A DNA stretch of 64,000 bases, from contig NZ_QWDM01000015.1 in NCBI RefSeq assembly GCF_003996965.1, positions 1 to 64,000 on the forward strand. The letters are read 5' to 3'. Every line of letters begins with the position of its first letter. Position 1 is the stretch's first letter. This document shows positions 34,811 through 46,700 of this stretch, in pieces. This DNA comes from Flavobacterium cupreum (GTDB taxonomy: Bacteria > Bacteroidota > Bacteroidia > Flavobacteriales > Flavobacteriaceae). The position numbers and the translations under genes were made by a program. The notes beneath the pieces were generated by a model. That model saw nothing but the letters and a program-made list of their open reading frames with translations, ran no database searches and was not told the DNA's origin.

Positions 34811-37201
34811 ATGTTAAAACTTAATTTTTTATTAGTATTAAGACAATTAAAAAAGGATAAAAAGACGTTTTTTATTAATCTTTTAGGAACATCTTTTGGT
34901 TTTACAGCTATCCTTTTGATGGCATTATACATATCATATGAAAATAATTATGATTCGTTTAATGAAAATAGTGAAAACCTGTTTAGAGTCGAAAGAACTG
35001 TAAATGATAAAAGCCAGAGTCAGATTTTTGATTCTACACCGTATGAACTGGCCAAAGAATTAAAGACGTCATTTCCTGAAATAGCGAACGCTTCCGGTGC
35101 CAGAACAGTAAGTAATTATTTATCGGCAAATGAGGAAATATTCCCAAGAAATGAAGGGCTGATTACAGACAGCAATTTCCTGTCTATGTTTAGTTTTGAT
35201 TTTTTAGAAGGAGACAAGAACAGTGCCCTCAGCCAGCCAATGAGTATTGCACTTTCCAAATCACTGGCAGATAAACTATTCCCAAACGGCACTGCCATTG
35301 GAAAAACAGTTTTCGTAAACAAAAAATACAATTTTACGGTGACAGGCGTTTTTGCTGACTATCCAAAAGATTCCCATATGAATATGGAATACATGATTTC
35401 GTCCAGTTCATACGAAGGAATTTATGGAATTAAACCTGAAAAAGGATGGGCAGAAAGTTATATGTGCACGTATATATTAGTGAAAGATAAAACGCAGGCT
35501 GAACCATTGTCACAAAAAATGGCAAATGTATTAGCGAGTCATGTGGAGGAACAAGAGGGTACTACCGAATTGTTAAGCCTGAGACCAATTACAGATATTT
35601 ACCTTAAAACATTAGATGTAAGAAGTGATGCGATGGGCGGAATACGAAATAATGTAATTGTTATTTATCTTTTTATAGCTGTAGCATTTTTTACAGGATT
35701 TATAACAACTGTAAATTATATTAATCTTACCACTACCCAGTTAGTAAACAGGGAGTTGGAAATAGGAATGAAAAAAGTGCTGGGGATTTCCAAAGCACAG
35801 CTGAGGTATCAGTTTATTATCGAATCATTATTGATGGTGTTTGGGGTTATAATCGTGTCCACCATATTAGTGTTTTCTATATTACCTCTTTTTAGCCTGG
35901 TGGTAGACAGAAACCTGTCTTTGGGCTTTAGTGGCAATTGGCTGTTCTTTTTAAAGGTATTTGTTATCATTTTATCACTGGGTCTTTTAAGCGGATTGTA
36001 TCCGGTGCTCTACCTGTCGTCATTAAAAATCAATTCTATTCTGCAGGGAGTTACCTCTATTAAAAGACGTAGTTTTTTGAGAAAAGGGTTAGTGCTTTTT
36101 CAACTGCTGATCGCCTTTCCCCTGATATTTCTTTCCGTATTTATCATATCACAAATAACTTATTTAAATAATAAAGATACCGGATTTGAGAAGGAAGATG
36201 TTTTGCTGGCCTGGATTAAAACGCCTAAACCGGAAGACAGAGAACTGCTTAAAGTCATAAAAGATAAATTACTCCAAAATCCAAATATTACAGATTATTC
36301 GATATCTACAGGCGCTCCCTTTTTTGCTTCCGGTGATGAAATTAAATTAAACTGGGAAGGCGGTGAAGCAAACGACAAGATTTTAATGTCCTCTTATACG
36401 GTTGATTACGATTTTCAAAAAACCTTTAAGATAGCAATGCTCAAAGGAAGATGGTTTTCTGAAGATTTTTCTACCGATGCCCAAAATTCCTGCATTATTA
36501 ATGAGACGGCAGCTTCAATCCTCGGATGGAAAAATCCAATTGGGAAAAAGTTAGACGACGGACGGTTAACAGTGATTGGTGTTGTTAAAGATTTTAACCA
36601 ATTCTCTTTATTTCAGAAAATACCACCCATGATGCTGTCAATGAACAGTGAGGATCTGGCTTATTCACTGGTGAGTATTAAGACAAGAGCAGAGAACAGA
36701 TCCGATACTCAGAAGTTTATAAATGAAACTTTTAATACGAATTTCATCGACGTACCTGTAGAATTTAAATTTTTGGACGTTGGATTTGATGAAGGTTTTA
36801 TGACCGCGCTGCAAAATGTGATGAAAATCTTTATTTTATTCTCAGTCATTTCTATTTTATTGGTAATCATTGGTTTGTATAGCCTGATATCATTTTCATT
36901 AACCATGCAGAAGAAAATGATTGCCATAAGAAAAGTATTGGGAGCAAGTACTAAAAGTCTCTTCTTACTTATTTTAAGAGAGTATATGATTTTATACAGT
37001 ATAGCATTATCGATCAGTCTGCTATTGACCTATTTCACGGTGATACAGGTTTCGAAGGTATTTGCCTATAGCGTAGGGATCACATGGCTTAATTTTCTAA
37101 GTGTAATCTTAATGACCCTCATTATTGTACTCTTTACAATATGTGGTAAAATCTGGACGACATCAAGAGAAAATCCTCTAAATGCTATTAGCCGTTCCTA
37201 A
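34811..37201 (+). CDS. MacB/FtsX-type ABC transporter permease
   Basis: This 796-residue protein is a duplicated FtsX-type permease. It has an N-terminal helix (about 19-40), a periplasmic core, three helices (about 280-410), then a repeat of the pattern ending in EYMILYSIALSIS and VLGASTKSLFLLILREY. Such permeases usually pair with a separate MacB-like ATPase, and none is seen in the window. It begins 19 bp after the exporter, so it is part of the same operon. It may act in export or self-resistance to the peptide. Its ATPase is probably elsewhere in the genome. Confidence 0.8.
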   Translation: MLKLNFLLVLRQLKKDKKTFFINLLGTSFGFTAILLMALYISYENNYDSFNENSENLFRVERTVNDKSQSQIFDSTPYELAKELKTSFPEIANASGARTVSNYLSANEEIFPRNEGLITDSNFLSMFSFDFLEGDKNSALSQPMSIALSKSLADKLFPNGTAIGKTVFVNKKYNFTVTGVFADYPKDSHMNMEYMISSSSYEGIYGIKPEKGWAESYMCTYILVKDKTQAEPLSQKMANVLASHVEEQEGTTELLSLRPITDIYLKTLDVRSDAMGGIRNNVIVIYLFIAVAFFTGFITTVNYINLTTTQLVNRELEIGMKKVLGISKAQLRYQFIIESLLMVFGVIIVSTILVFSILPLFSLVVDRNLSLGFSGNWLFFLKVFVIILSLGLLSGLYPVLYLSSLKINSILQGVTSIKRRSFLRKGLVLFQLLIAFPLIFLSVFIISQITYLNNKDTGFEKEDVLLAWIKTPKPEDRELLKVIKDKLLQNPNITDYSISTGAPFFASGDEIKLNWEGGEANDKILMSSYTVDYDFQKTFKIAMLKGRWFSEDFSTDAQNSCIINETAASILGWKNPIGKKLDDGRLTVIGVVKDFNQFSLFQKIPPMMLSMNSEDLAYSLVSIKTRAENRSDTQKFINETFNTNFIDVPVEFKFLDVGFDEGFMTALQNVMKIFILFSVISILLVIIGLYSLISFSLTMQKKMIAIRKVLGASTKSLFLLILREYMILYSIALSISLLLTYFTVIQVSKVFAYSVGITWLNFLSVILMTLIIVLFTICGKIWTTSRENPLNAISRS

Positions 37202-37432
37202 ATAGTTATAGCAGGTTTAAAAAAAAACAGGTTCAGTTAAAAAGTAAAAAAAATGATAATTAATATTTCTGTTCAGGTATCCCCATGGATTACCGATAGT
37301 TATACCTATGTCAAAACATTTAGTTGAATTTTAATCTAAACAACTAGTGGTTAGCGGTATAATGAAATGAATTTCAACAAATTTATTACCTACTGACAAT
37401 ATAAAAAAAGTGCAACATTTTCAAAATAAATT
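37202..37432 (+). other. Gap before the PKS gene
   Basis: This is 231 AT-rich bases without a gene. I see no TTG-N17-23-TAnnTTTG promoter or strong terminator, so the PKS is probably transcribed from the upstream promoter at 29473. Confidence 0.5.
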
Positions 37433-40400
37433 ATGAAAGATCAAAATAAACCCATCGCAATTGTTGGTATCGGATGTCGATTTCCAGGTTCAGGTTCTTC
37501 TCCGGAAAAATTTTGGGAGATGCTATTAAACAGAACAGATGCCATAATAGATGTTCCGTCAAACAGATGGGATAACAGACGTTTTTATGATGATAACGAA
37601 AAGAAACCCGGAAAACTGCGCGCTAAGCAAGGTGGATTTTTAAAAGAGGACATCGAGTATTTTGATCCCATGTTTTTTGGAATTTCACCTGTTGAAGCAG
37701 AATCTTTGGATCCGCAGGAAAGAATACTGCTCGAAGTGGCTTATGAAGCGCTTGAAGATGCAGGAATGACTCTGGAAGACTTAAAAGGTTCTGATACAGG
37801 CGTTTTTGTGGGGGGATTTACGTTTGATAATTACCTGCTAAAAACAGCAAATGAAAACAAGCATCTGGTAAACTCACATACTGCATTAGGAATATCATTA
37901 ACCATGCTTTCTAATAGATTATCCTACTTCATGGATTTAAAAGGACCATCTATCACTATAGATACAGCATGCTCATCATCTTTAGTAGCAACACATTATG
38001 CCTGCCAGAGTATCTGGAGAGGAGAGTCTTCTATGGCTTTGGTCGGAGGGGTTAATTTGCTGCTAAAACCAGAAGTTTCATTAGTCATGAGTAAAGGCCA
38101 GTTTCTTTCCAAACATTCCCGTTGTAAAACATTTGATAGTGACGCAGCCGGATATGTAAGAGGAGAAGGGGGCGGAATAGTGGTTTTGAAACCTTACGAG
38201 CAAGCTGTAAAAGATGGTGACCAGATCTATGCTTTAATAAACGGAACCGGTGTAAACCAGGACGGGAATACCAATGGTATAACCGTACCAAGTAAAGATT
38301 CCCAGAAAAAACTAATAGAAAAAGTATACAAAGAGAGCGGCATAAACAATAAAGACATTCACTATGTGGAAGCGCATGGAACAGGAACTGCCGTAGGCGA
38401 TGTGATCGAATTCAGCGCGCTTAATGAATCTTTATTAGAGGAAAGAAATAAATGCCTTGTGGGCTCCGTAAAGACTAATATTGGTCATTTGGAGGCCGCT
38501 TCAGGGGTTGCAGGATTAATTAAAACGGCATTGTGCCTTAACAAAAATTCGGTTCCTGCCAATTTGCATTTTAACATTCCAAACCCTGCTTTGAATTACG
38601 AAAACAGTATTTTAAAAGTACCTACTTCGCTGGAAAAACTTCCTGAAGGTGTAGATTCCTATGCGTCTATAAATTCATTTGGTTATGGCGGTACAAATGC
38701 CCATGCCGTTCTAAAACAGTTTTCTTCCGGCAGGGAAGCAGTAGATTATACATTAGAAAAAGAGGATCATTTTATTTTTCCGGTAAGCGCCAGAAGCAAA
38801 AATGCTTTAAAAGAACTGGTAACGAAATACAGATTGTTTCTTCAGGACAAAGACAAAAATTTTGCCCAGGTACTTAGTAACGCCATTTACAGACGATCTT
38901 TTCATTCCGACCGACTGGCCTTTATCGCCTCTTCAAAAGAGGAGTTAATAGAGAAAATGGAAGCATTTGAAGAAGACATCGTAGTAAAAGGCGTGTCTGA
39001 AGGAAATAGTATGGACAAGAAACCAAACGTAGTTTTTGTTTATACAGGAATGGGACCACAGTGGTGGAAAATGGGCAGGGAACTGCTGGAAAAAGAACCA
39101 GTTTTTTACAATGCAGTCAAAGAATGCGATGATTGTTTTAAGACCATTTCAGGCTGGTCCATTTTAGAAGAACTTTTAAAACCGGAAGAAACATCCAATA
39201 TCAAAGAAACGTACATAGCGCAGCCTGCCAACTTTGTAGTTCAGGTTGGGTTGACAAGATTACTGGAGCATTATGGCATTAAAGCAGATGCAGTAGTAGG
39301 GCATAGTGTAGGAGAAGTGGCATCTTCTTATATCTCAGGTGCTTTGTCCCTTAAAGATGCCTTATTTGTAAGCTATCACAGAAGTCGTTTACAGCATACA
39401 ACAGCGGGTAAAGGAACTATGCTGGCCGTTGGACTTTCTGAAAAAGAAGTTAATGAAACTTTCAGGGAGTTTACAGATGTGTCTATAGCAGCCATAAACA
39501 GTGTAGAGTCAGTAACATTGGCGGGTAACCAGGAAAGTATTGAAAGACTAATAGAAAAATATGAATCTGCCGGTATATTCCACCGCCAGCTCGATGTTGT
39601 GGTTCCTTACCACAGCCCTGTCATGGACCTTATCGAGGAAGAGCTTCTGGAATCTCTTAAAAATATCAAAGGCCAAAAAACGACCACAGATCTTTATTCA
39701 ACGGTTACCACAAACAAAATTTCCGGTGAACAGATGGATAATTATTACTGGTGGAAAAACGTTCGCGAACCTGTTCTTTTTGCTAAAACAATGGATTCCC
39801 TGATCAGCGATAAATACACTGTATTTATTGAAGTTGGACCGCATCCGGTGCTTAAAAACGCAATGATGGATTCCGTTAAGAACAATGAAGTTTGCCATTT
39901 TTTACAAACTCTAAATCGTAAAGAATCAGAGCAATTGAACTTTTTCGAAAATATTGCGGGCCTGTTTACGCTTGGACTCCCTTTAAACTGGGAAAGATGG
40001 GTCAATAAACTGCCACACCTTTCTTTACCGTCTTACCCATGGCAAAAAGAGCATTATTGGGAAGAGTCTGATGCTTCTATAGAAAACAGACTGGGGCGTA
40101 AAGGAAATGTTTTCCTGAACCAACTGGTAAACTCACCACAGTTAACCTACAAAGTAGAGCTGAACAAATATTTTTTCCCTTTTTTAAATGATCACGTGGT
40201 TCAGGATAGAATTGTTTTTCCGGGCGCCGGTTATGTGGCTGCCGGTATTGCATTTTACCAGCATGAAATAAGCCAGAAAATCCCTTTCGGACTGGAGAAT
40301 ATAAAGTTTCATCAAATGCTTGTCATCGATAATATGAAAGTACAGGATTTGTATACTTCCTATAATTCCAAAAACGATAATTTTAGTATTGACAGTAAAG

Positions 40401-43400
40401 ACGTTGGTGATGATAATGAATGGATACAACGTGCCACAGGAAAATTCATAATCGGAGATTATAACAAAAGCCCTTTGTCACATGATTTAAAAGCAATATC
40501 CGGCCGTTTGGATCAAGTATATTCAGAAGAAAAGTTATATGAAAGACTGAGTAAATCCAAACTCGATTACGGCCCTTACTTCAGAACTATAAAAAATATT
40601 GAATTTGGGGAAGATGAGGTAATTGCTCACATAAAAGCGCACGCTGCTATTGAAGATTACAGCAAAGAATTTTTTATTCACCCTACTTTATTAGACGCCT
40701 GTTTTCAATCGGTTGTTGTTTTCGATAATTCAGAATTTGTACCCGTTTCGATAGGAAAAATGAACTGTTATTTCTCTCCGGGAACCGAGTTTGTGTGTTA
40801 TTCTAAATTAATATCCCGTTTGGATAGTTCAGTACTGATCGATCTTTCAATTTGTGATGCGGAAGGTAATGTGGCTATTGAGTTGAAAGATTTCAAATGC
40901 CAGGCACTGGGTACAAAAGTAATTGAAGAAGACTCTTATATTGACGATTGCCTTTTTGAAAATAACTGGCTGGAAGAAAAAGTTAGTTTAGATGTAATTC
41001 CTGATACTTCAGGTGTAACCTATATTTTCACCGATGATTATTCGTTATGTGCTCCTCTTTTAAAACAATTAGTTGGCCGTGCTGTAGTCATACAAACGGG
41101 AACCAGTTTTAAAGAATTAGGTGAAAATTATTATACGGCAAATCCTGAAGATTTAGAAAGTATCCTGGAGATCACAAAAGATGATTTCCAATCCGATATC
41201 ACGCTAATATACCTGTCCACTACTACAGAAATTAACGATAGCTACATGGTAACGGAGGAATGCATACAGCAGATAAAACCTCTTTTAAGTATTGTTCGTT
41301 TTTTCTCTTCAAAATCACAAAACAAACTTACGTTAAATGTAATAACGCAGGGAAGTCAGATTGTTTACGACGAAGACAAAATAGGATCAATAACCGCTAC
41401 GGTATCACATGGTTTAGGAAGATTAATTGTCAATGAATTACCAAAATGGCAGATTCGATTAATTGATTTTGAGAGAACCTATGTTTCCACTATTTCTAAA
41501 GAAGAATGGAAAATTGCACTAAATAAAATGTACAATTCAACAAAATCTTTTGAAGAAATTGCCATCAGACAGGATAAGATTTTTAGAAAAGGCATGAAAA
41601 AAAGGGAAGCCAAAGATGCAGAGCTTTCCATGGAAACGGTGTTTTTTAAAGATAGCGCCCTTCAGCTGATTAATCCAAAATCGAACAGAGTAGAAGATTT
41701 ATGCTTTGAAAATTCGGAAAGAATAGCGCCTAAGAGCGGAGAAATTGAAATTTTAGTCGAAAACACGACTATCAATTTTAAAGATTATTTAAAAGTATCC
41801 GGCAAAATCTATCAGGATGCACTGGAAGGAACCCACGGTAAAAATTCAATCGGACATGACTGCGTTGGGATTATTACCCAGGTCGGTAGTGATGTAACCA
41901 AGTTTAAAGTGGGTGATAAAGTCATTGCTTTTGCACCGGGTACCTTTCAATCGTACACAACGACTTCTCAACATCTTGCGGTACTGTGCCCTGATAATTT
42001 AGTAGAGGCAGAATCGAATGTAGGGTTAAGTTACCTTACTGCGGTATATTGTTTAAGAGACAAGGCAAAACTTGAAAGAGGACAAAGAGTCCTGATACAC
42101 AATGCCACCGGAGGAGTAGGACTGGCGGCTATTAATTATGCCAATCTGGTAGGTGCAGAAATTTATGCTACTGTTGGTAGTGAAGAAAAAATGAATTATC
42201 TGAAATCTATAGGAATCAAACATGTATATAGTTCCAGAACCCTTGACTTTGCAAATGAAATTCTGGAAGTGACCCAGGGCAAAGGGGTCGATGTTGTTTT
42301 AAGTGCGTTACCAAAAGAAGCCATGTATCAAAGTATGTCGATCCTGAATTCCTATGGAACGTACCTGGAAATAGGAAAAAAAGATATAACGGACAATTTT
42401 TCGCTTTCCATGCATTTTTTCAATAAAAATATCTCCTACGTTGCTGTAGATATGGATAAAATGTTGAGTGAGAGACCGGAGAAAATTGCTTTATTACTGG
42501 AAGATATAGCGGCTTACCTAAAATCTGGAGAATTAAATTCCTTACCAGTCACTGTTTACACACCAAACAAAATAGCGGAAGCATTTAAGCTGATAGATGA
42601 AGGAAAACACATTGGTAAAATAATTATAGACTTTAAAGATCAGGCAGTAGACGTTCATAAACAAACAGACAGTCTGTTTAAAAACGATAAAACCTATGTC
42701 ATTACTGGCGGGACAAAAGGTTTAGGTTTTGAAATCGCAAAATGGTTGGTTGAAAATGGGGTTAAAAATCTGGCACTTCTTAGCAGAAGCGGTTTTAGTA
42801 ACCAGACAGAGAAAGATGCCGTTAGCCAAATGCAAAATGAAGGTGTAAATGTTAAAGTATATGCTGTCGATGTTGCAGAGCTAGACCAGATCACTCATGT
42901 GTTTTCTCATATACAAAATGACCTTCCGGATATTGCCAGCATTTTTCACTGTGCCATGGTTCTTGATGACGGTTTCTTAATAGATATGAATGAGGAAAGA
43001 TTTAGAAAAGTATTAAGCCCGAAAGTCAACGGGGCCATAAATCTTCATCATCTGACTAAAAAAATGGAACTCGATAATTTTGTACTGTTTTCTTCCATAT
43101 CCTCACTTATTGGAAATGTAGGCCAGGCCAATTACATCGTGGCCAATGCCTTACTGGATTCCTTTGCCCATGTGCGAAAAAGTTCCGGCTTACCGGCAAC
43201 AACAATTAATCTTGGTGTCCTTTCAGAATCCGGCGTTGTATCCAGAAGCGAGAACCTCGAAATGGTGCTTCAGGGAGTGGGAATCAGAAGTTTTACAAAT
43301 GATCAGGTTTTGTCCGGATTAGAAAAAATACTTCGTGAAAAACCAGCGCAAATAGGCTTTTTTGACCTGAACTGGGAACTATTAAGTATCAACCTGAAGG

Positions 43401-43780
43401 ACAGCGGACAATATATCTTCGAGGATCTGATAGAAAGTAATATGGGATCTGCTAATGGTCTTAGCCAGGAACAGGGAGCCTGCCTGAATGATTTGCTTTC
43501 TTTATCAAGAATTGCACAACAGGAATTTGTGGTGTCATTTTTAAAAGATGAATTATCTAAAATATTGAAAATGCCTAAAGACAGGATCCAATCGGATAAA
43601 GGAATAGGTTTCTTAGGAATCGACTCGATTTTATCAATTGAATTACTAAGAGTGATCAATAACAAATTTGCTTTAAAAATGTCTTCGATGGAAATCCTTG
43701 CTTTACCTTCTGTAAACGGATTATCCACCATAATAATTGAAATGATTTTGAAATCAGTGAATTTGAAAGTACAAGCTTAA
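37433..43780 (+). CDS. Fully reducing type I polyketide synthase (KS-AT-DH-ER-KR-ACP)
   Basis: This 2115-residue protein has a full set of domains. KS (about 5-440) carries Cys180 (DTACSS), His315 (EAHGTGT) and His352 (KTNIGH). AT (about 535-830) has Ser625 in GHSVGE, a malonyl-type look. DH (about 900-1180) has His921 (DHVVQDRIVFPGAG) and Asp1088 (LLDACFQ). ER (about 1425-1735) has the NADPH motif NATGGVG. KR (about 1750-1940) has TGGTKGLG, an LDD motif and Tyr1901 (QANYIVAN). ACP has Ser2065 (GIDSILSIE). It would add and fully reduce one acyl unit or run iteratively. It has no loading module, thioesterase or visible docking domain. Confidence 0.92.
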   Translation: MKDQNKPIAIVGIGCRFPGSGSSPEKFWEMLLNRTDAIIDVPSNRWDNRRFYDDNEKKPGKLRAKQGGFLKEDIEYFDPMFFGISPVEAESLDPQERILLEVAYEALEDAGMTLEDLKGSDTGVFVGGFTFDNYLLKTANENKHLVNSHTALGISLTMLSNRLSYFMDLKGPSITIDTACSSSLVATHYACQSIWRGESSMALVGGVNLLLKPEVSLVMSKGQFLSKHSRCKTFDSDAAGYVRGEGGGIVVLKPYEQAVKDGDQIYALINGTGVNQDGNTNGITVPSKDSQKKLIEKVYKESGINNKDIHYVEAHGTGTAVGDVIEFSALNESLLEERNKCLVGSVKTNIGHLEAASGVAGLIKTALCLNKNSVPANLHFNIPNPALNYENSILKVPTSLEKLPEGVDSYASINSFGYGGTNAHAVLKQFSSGREAVDYTLEKEDHFIFPVSARSKNALKELVTKYRLFLQDKDKNFAQVLSNAIYRRSFHSDRLAFIASSKEELIEKMEAFEEDIVVKGVSEGNSMDKKPNVVFVYTGMGPQWWKMGRELLEKEPVFYNAVKECDDCFKTISGWSILEELLKPEETSNIKETYIAQPANFVVQVGLTRLLEHYGIKADAVVGHSVGEVASSYISGALSLKDALFVSYHRSRLQHTTAGKGTMLAVGLSEKEVNETFREFTDVSIAAINSVESVTLAGNQESIERLIEKYESAGIFHRQLDVVVPYHSPVMDLIEEELLESLKNIKGQKTTTDLYSTVTTNKISGEQMDNYYWWKNVREPVLFAKTMDSLISDKYTVFIEVGPHPVLKNAMMDSVKNNEVCHFLQTLNRKESEQLNFFENIAGLFTLGLPLNWERWVNKLPHLSLPSYPWQKEHYWEESDASIENRLGRKGNVFLNQLVNSPQLTYKVELNKYFFPFLNDHVVQDRIVFPGAGYVAAGIAFYQHEISQKIPFGLENIKFHQMLVIDNMKVQDLYTSYNSKNDNFSIDSKDVGDDNEWIQRATGKFIIGDYNKSPLSHDLKAISGRLDQVYSEEKLYERLSKSKLDYGPYFRTIKNIEFGEDEVIAHIKAHAAIEDYSKEFFIHPTLLDACFQSVVVFDNSEFVPVSIGKMNCYFSPGTEFVCYSKLISRLDSSVLIDLSICDAEGNVAIELKDFKCQALGTKVIEEDSYIDDCLFENNWLEEKVSLDVIPDTSGVTYIFTDDYSLCAPLLKQLVGRAVVIQTGTSFKELGENYYTANPEDLESILEITKDDFQSDITLIYLSTTTEINDSYMVTEECIQQIKPLLSIVRFFSSKSQNKLTLNVITQGSQIVYDEDKIGSITATVSHGLGRLIVNELPKWQIRLIDFERTYVSTISKEEWKIALNKMYNSTKSFEEIAIRQDKIFRKGMKKREAKDAELSMETVFFKDSALQLINPKSNRVEDLCFENSERIAPKSGEIEILVENTTINFKDYLKVSGKIYQDALEGTHGKNSIGHDCVGIITQVGSDVTKFKVGDKVIAFAPGTFQSYTTTSQHLAVLCPDNLVEAESNVGLSYLTAVYCLRDKAKLERGQRVLIHNATGGVGLAAINYANLVGAEIYATVGSEEKMNYLKSIGIKHVYSSRTLDFANEILEVTQGKGVDVVLSALPKEAMYQSMSILNSYGTYLEIGKKDITDNFSLSMHFFNKNISYVAVDMDKMLSERPEKIALLLEDIAAYLKSGELNSLPVTVYTPNKIAEAFKLIDEGKHIGKIIIDFKDQAVDVHKQTDSLFKNDKTYVITGGTKGLGFEIAKWLVENGVKNLALLSRSGFSNQTEKDAVSQMQNEGVNVKVYAVDVAELDQITHVFSHIQNDLPDIASIFHCAMVLDDGFLIDMNEERFRKVLSPKVNGAINLHHLTKKMELDNFVLFSSISSLIGNVGQANYIVANALLDSFAHVRKSSGLPATTINLGVLSESGVVSRSENLEMVLQGVGIRSFTNDQVLSGLEKILREKPAQIGFFDLNWELLSINLKDSGQYIFEDLIESNMGSANGLSQEQGACLNDLLSLSRIAQQEFVVSFLKDELSKILKMPKDRIQSDKGIGFLGIDSILSIELLRVINNKFALKMSSMEILALPSVNGLSTIIIEMILKSVNLKVQA

Positions 43781-43795
43781 AACGACGAAAATTTT

Positions 43796-46700
43796 ATGGA
43801 AATGAACGGACAAACGATACAAAGTATTTTTCTTGACAATATTAAATCAGGGAAAGAAGCCGGAATTACTTTTATTGACGGACCTGACGGACTTGAGTAC
43901 TTATCTTATAAAAAACTATATCTCGAGGCGGGTTATATATTACATGCTTTACAGGAAAGAGGACTCAATCCCGGCGACGAAGTAATATTTCAATTTCAGT
44001 CCAACAGAAGTTTTGTAATTACTTTTTGGGCGTGTGTATTGGGGAATTTTATACCGGTTCCGATCGTGTTGGGAACGACTTCCGATATTGTTCAGAAACT
44101 TAATAAAGTATGGCAAAAACTTAAAAATCCGTACCTGATAACCGATGCTCCTTTTTTAGCATCATTAATAGAGGATTTTAATTTTGAAAATGACGGCGAG
44201 GCAGAAGAAATTTTATCAAATTTTATCTACTATGCTGAGTTGCCGTATACCCAAAAGGCTGCCGCTGTTCCGGCCACATCTTCTGATCTGGTGTTCATTC
44301 AGTTTTCTTCGGGATCTACAGGTTCGCCTAAAGGCGTTATGAACAGACAGGACGGTATTTTGTATAACATCAATATGTCACTGGAAAAGTGTGCCATTCA
44401 GGCTTCAGACAAGTTTCTGGGCTGGATGCCGCTTACGCATGACATGGGTTTGGTTTTCTTCCATATTCTACCATTGTTAGCGAATGCGAATCAATATTTA
44501 ATGCCGCCCATGTTGTTTCTTTCCAGCCCTGAATTATGGCTGAAAAATTTATCGGAACAACAGATCACTATTTCAGGGTCACCAAATTTTGGATATGTAC
44601 ATGTTCTCGAAAATATCGGAAAAGCAAAACTGGACGATCTTTCTTTTGAACCACTGCGATTAATGATTAACAGTGCTGAACCGGTGTCTATTGAAACCTG
44701 TAGAAAATTTGCAGAAGCACTTAAACATTACGGGTTCAAAAAAGATTCCATAAGCCCAAGTTATGGCCTTGCCGAAGCAGTATTGGGAGTCTCCTTATAT
44801 AATGAAGAAGATGGCTTTAAGGAATATTTTTTAAACAGGCATAACTTAAATATCGGAGATAAAGTTGAGTTTCTGGAATCCAATTCTAATGCTTCTGCTT
44901 CTTTTGCTGATTTGGGTACATACAATCGTACGGAGATAAAAATCACTAATGAAATTGGCGAAATCTTAGCAGACGATACGCTTGGTATCATCCAGCTAAA
45001 AAGTCCTGCCATGACTTTGGGATATTACAATGACGATGAAGCGACCCGCAATGTGATTTCACATGACGGATGGTTCAATACAGGCGATGTAGGGTTTATT
45101 CACAACAATCGACTGGTTATAACAGGTCGAAAAAAAGAAATGATAATCATTAACGGGCAGAATTATTTCCCAAATGATTTAGATAATTTAATAGAAGAAT
45201 TGCCTGAGATAAAATTTCAGCAGGCGGCTTCCTGTAGCGTTTTTAGCGAAGAAAAGCATCAGGACGAGCTGTTCGTATTTGTTCATTATTCAGGATCGGT
45301 AAAGGATTTTGTTGTTCTGGCCGATGAGGTTAAAAAATTAATAAGTGAACGCATTGGTGTTACCGTAAAAAATGTAATCGCTGTAGAAAAAATACATAAG
45401 ACAACAAGCGGAAAAATTCAGCGCTATGTGTTGCGTGATAAGTACCTGAATGGCGAATATAATATGTTTTTACAGGAATTCGAACAGGCGAGAAAAAGTT
45501 TCGAAGATGAATCATATGTAGCTCCGGGTACTGATTTGGAGAAAAAATTAGCTAAGGTTTGGGAAGATTTTTTTGGAATGGAGCGAATCGGGATAAAAGA
45601 TAATTTTTTTCATCTTGGCGGAAATTCTTTGGGTATAGGTATTTTGGCCTTAAAAATCCAGGAGGCATTTGACGTACGTTTAGATGTTAGTGAATTGTTC
45701 CGGAATACCAATTTTTCAGATCAGCTGGAAGTTATTAAAAATTCGCTGGGGAAAACTATTGTCGCAATTGAAGCTGCTCCTGTAAAGCCTTTTTATCCTT
45801 TATTCAGTACACAAAAAAGATTATTTATTCTGAATCAGATGGACCCGGAATCGATTTCCTATAATACTCCGGTAGTATTGCAGGTAGAAGGCAATCTGGA
45901 TGTTGCATTATGTGAGGATGTTTTCAAAAAAATAATCAAAAGACATGAAATACTAAGAACTTCTTTTCATGATGTAGATGGAGAAGCAATTCAGAAAATC
46001 CATGAGAATGTTGATTTCAGCATTCAATATACAGAAGATGCAGAAGGAGATGTTCAGGAATTGCTAAAAAAGCATATCAAACCTTTTAATTTAAGTGAGC
46101 CGCCATTAATCAGAGTACTGATTATTAAGGAAAACGATGCGACTACTAAAATCATATTAGACATTCATCATATTGTTATAGATGCAGCTTCCTTTGAAGT
46201 ATTGATAGCGGAATTTCAATCCTTATATGGAAAAGGAGAATTAAAAGACTTAACTATTCAGTACAGGGATTTTGTAGTGTGGCAGGAAAATAAGCTTAGG
46301 GATAAACAATTAACGACTGAAAGAGAGTTCTGGTTAAGCGAATATAACGTGGTACCTGAACCTTTAAACATGCCCTTCGACTTTCCTAAATCTAATGTAA
46401 AAAATGCCGAGGGAAGCACAGTTTCTTTCGAAATCAGCACCGCTAAAAGAGAAAAATTAGAGAACATCTGCAAGCAGCACGGAGTAACGATGTCAGGAAT
46501 GACACTAACGATTTTTTACGTGCTGTTATCCAAATTAACCAATCAGGAAGATATTATAATTGGTACTTCAACAATTGGTCGCTGGCATAGCGAATTTAAA
46601 AATTTAATAGGTTTGTTTATTAATACACTGCCGCTGCGCTGCGCTCCAAAAGGAGATTTGGAATTTTCGGAGTTTCTTGGAAATGTAAAAACGCATGTCC

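Noticed and set aside
43796..45530. Treating the first ligase domain as an amino acid adenylation domain
   Set aside because: It lacks a normal amino acid pocket pattern (HDMGL, SGSPNFGY and PSYGLAEA are acyl-ligase marks) and is followed by an ACP without a preceding C domain.
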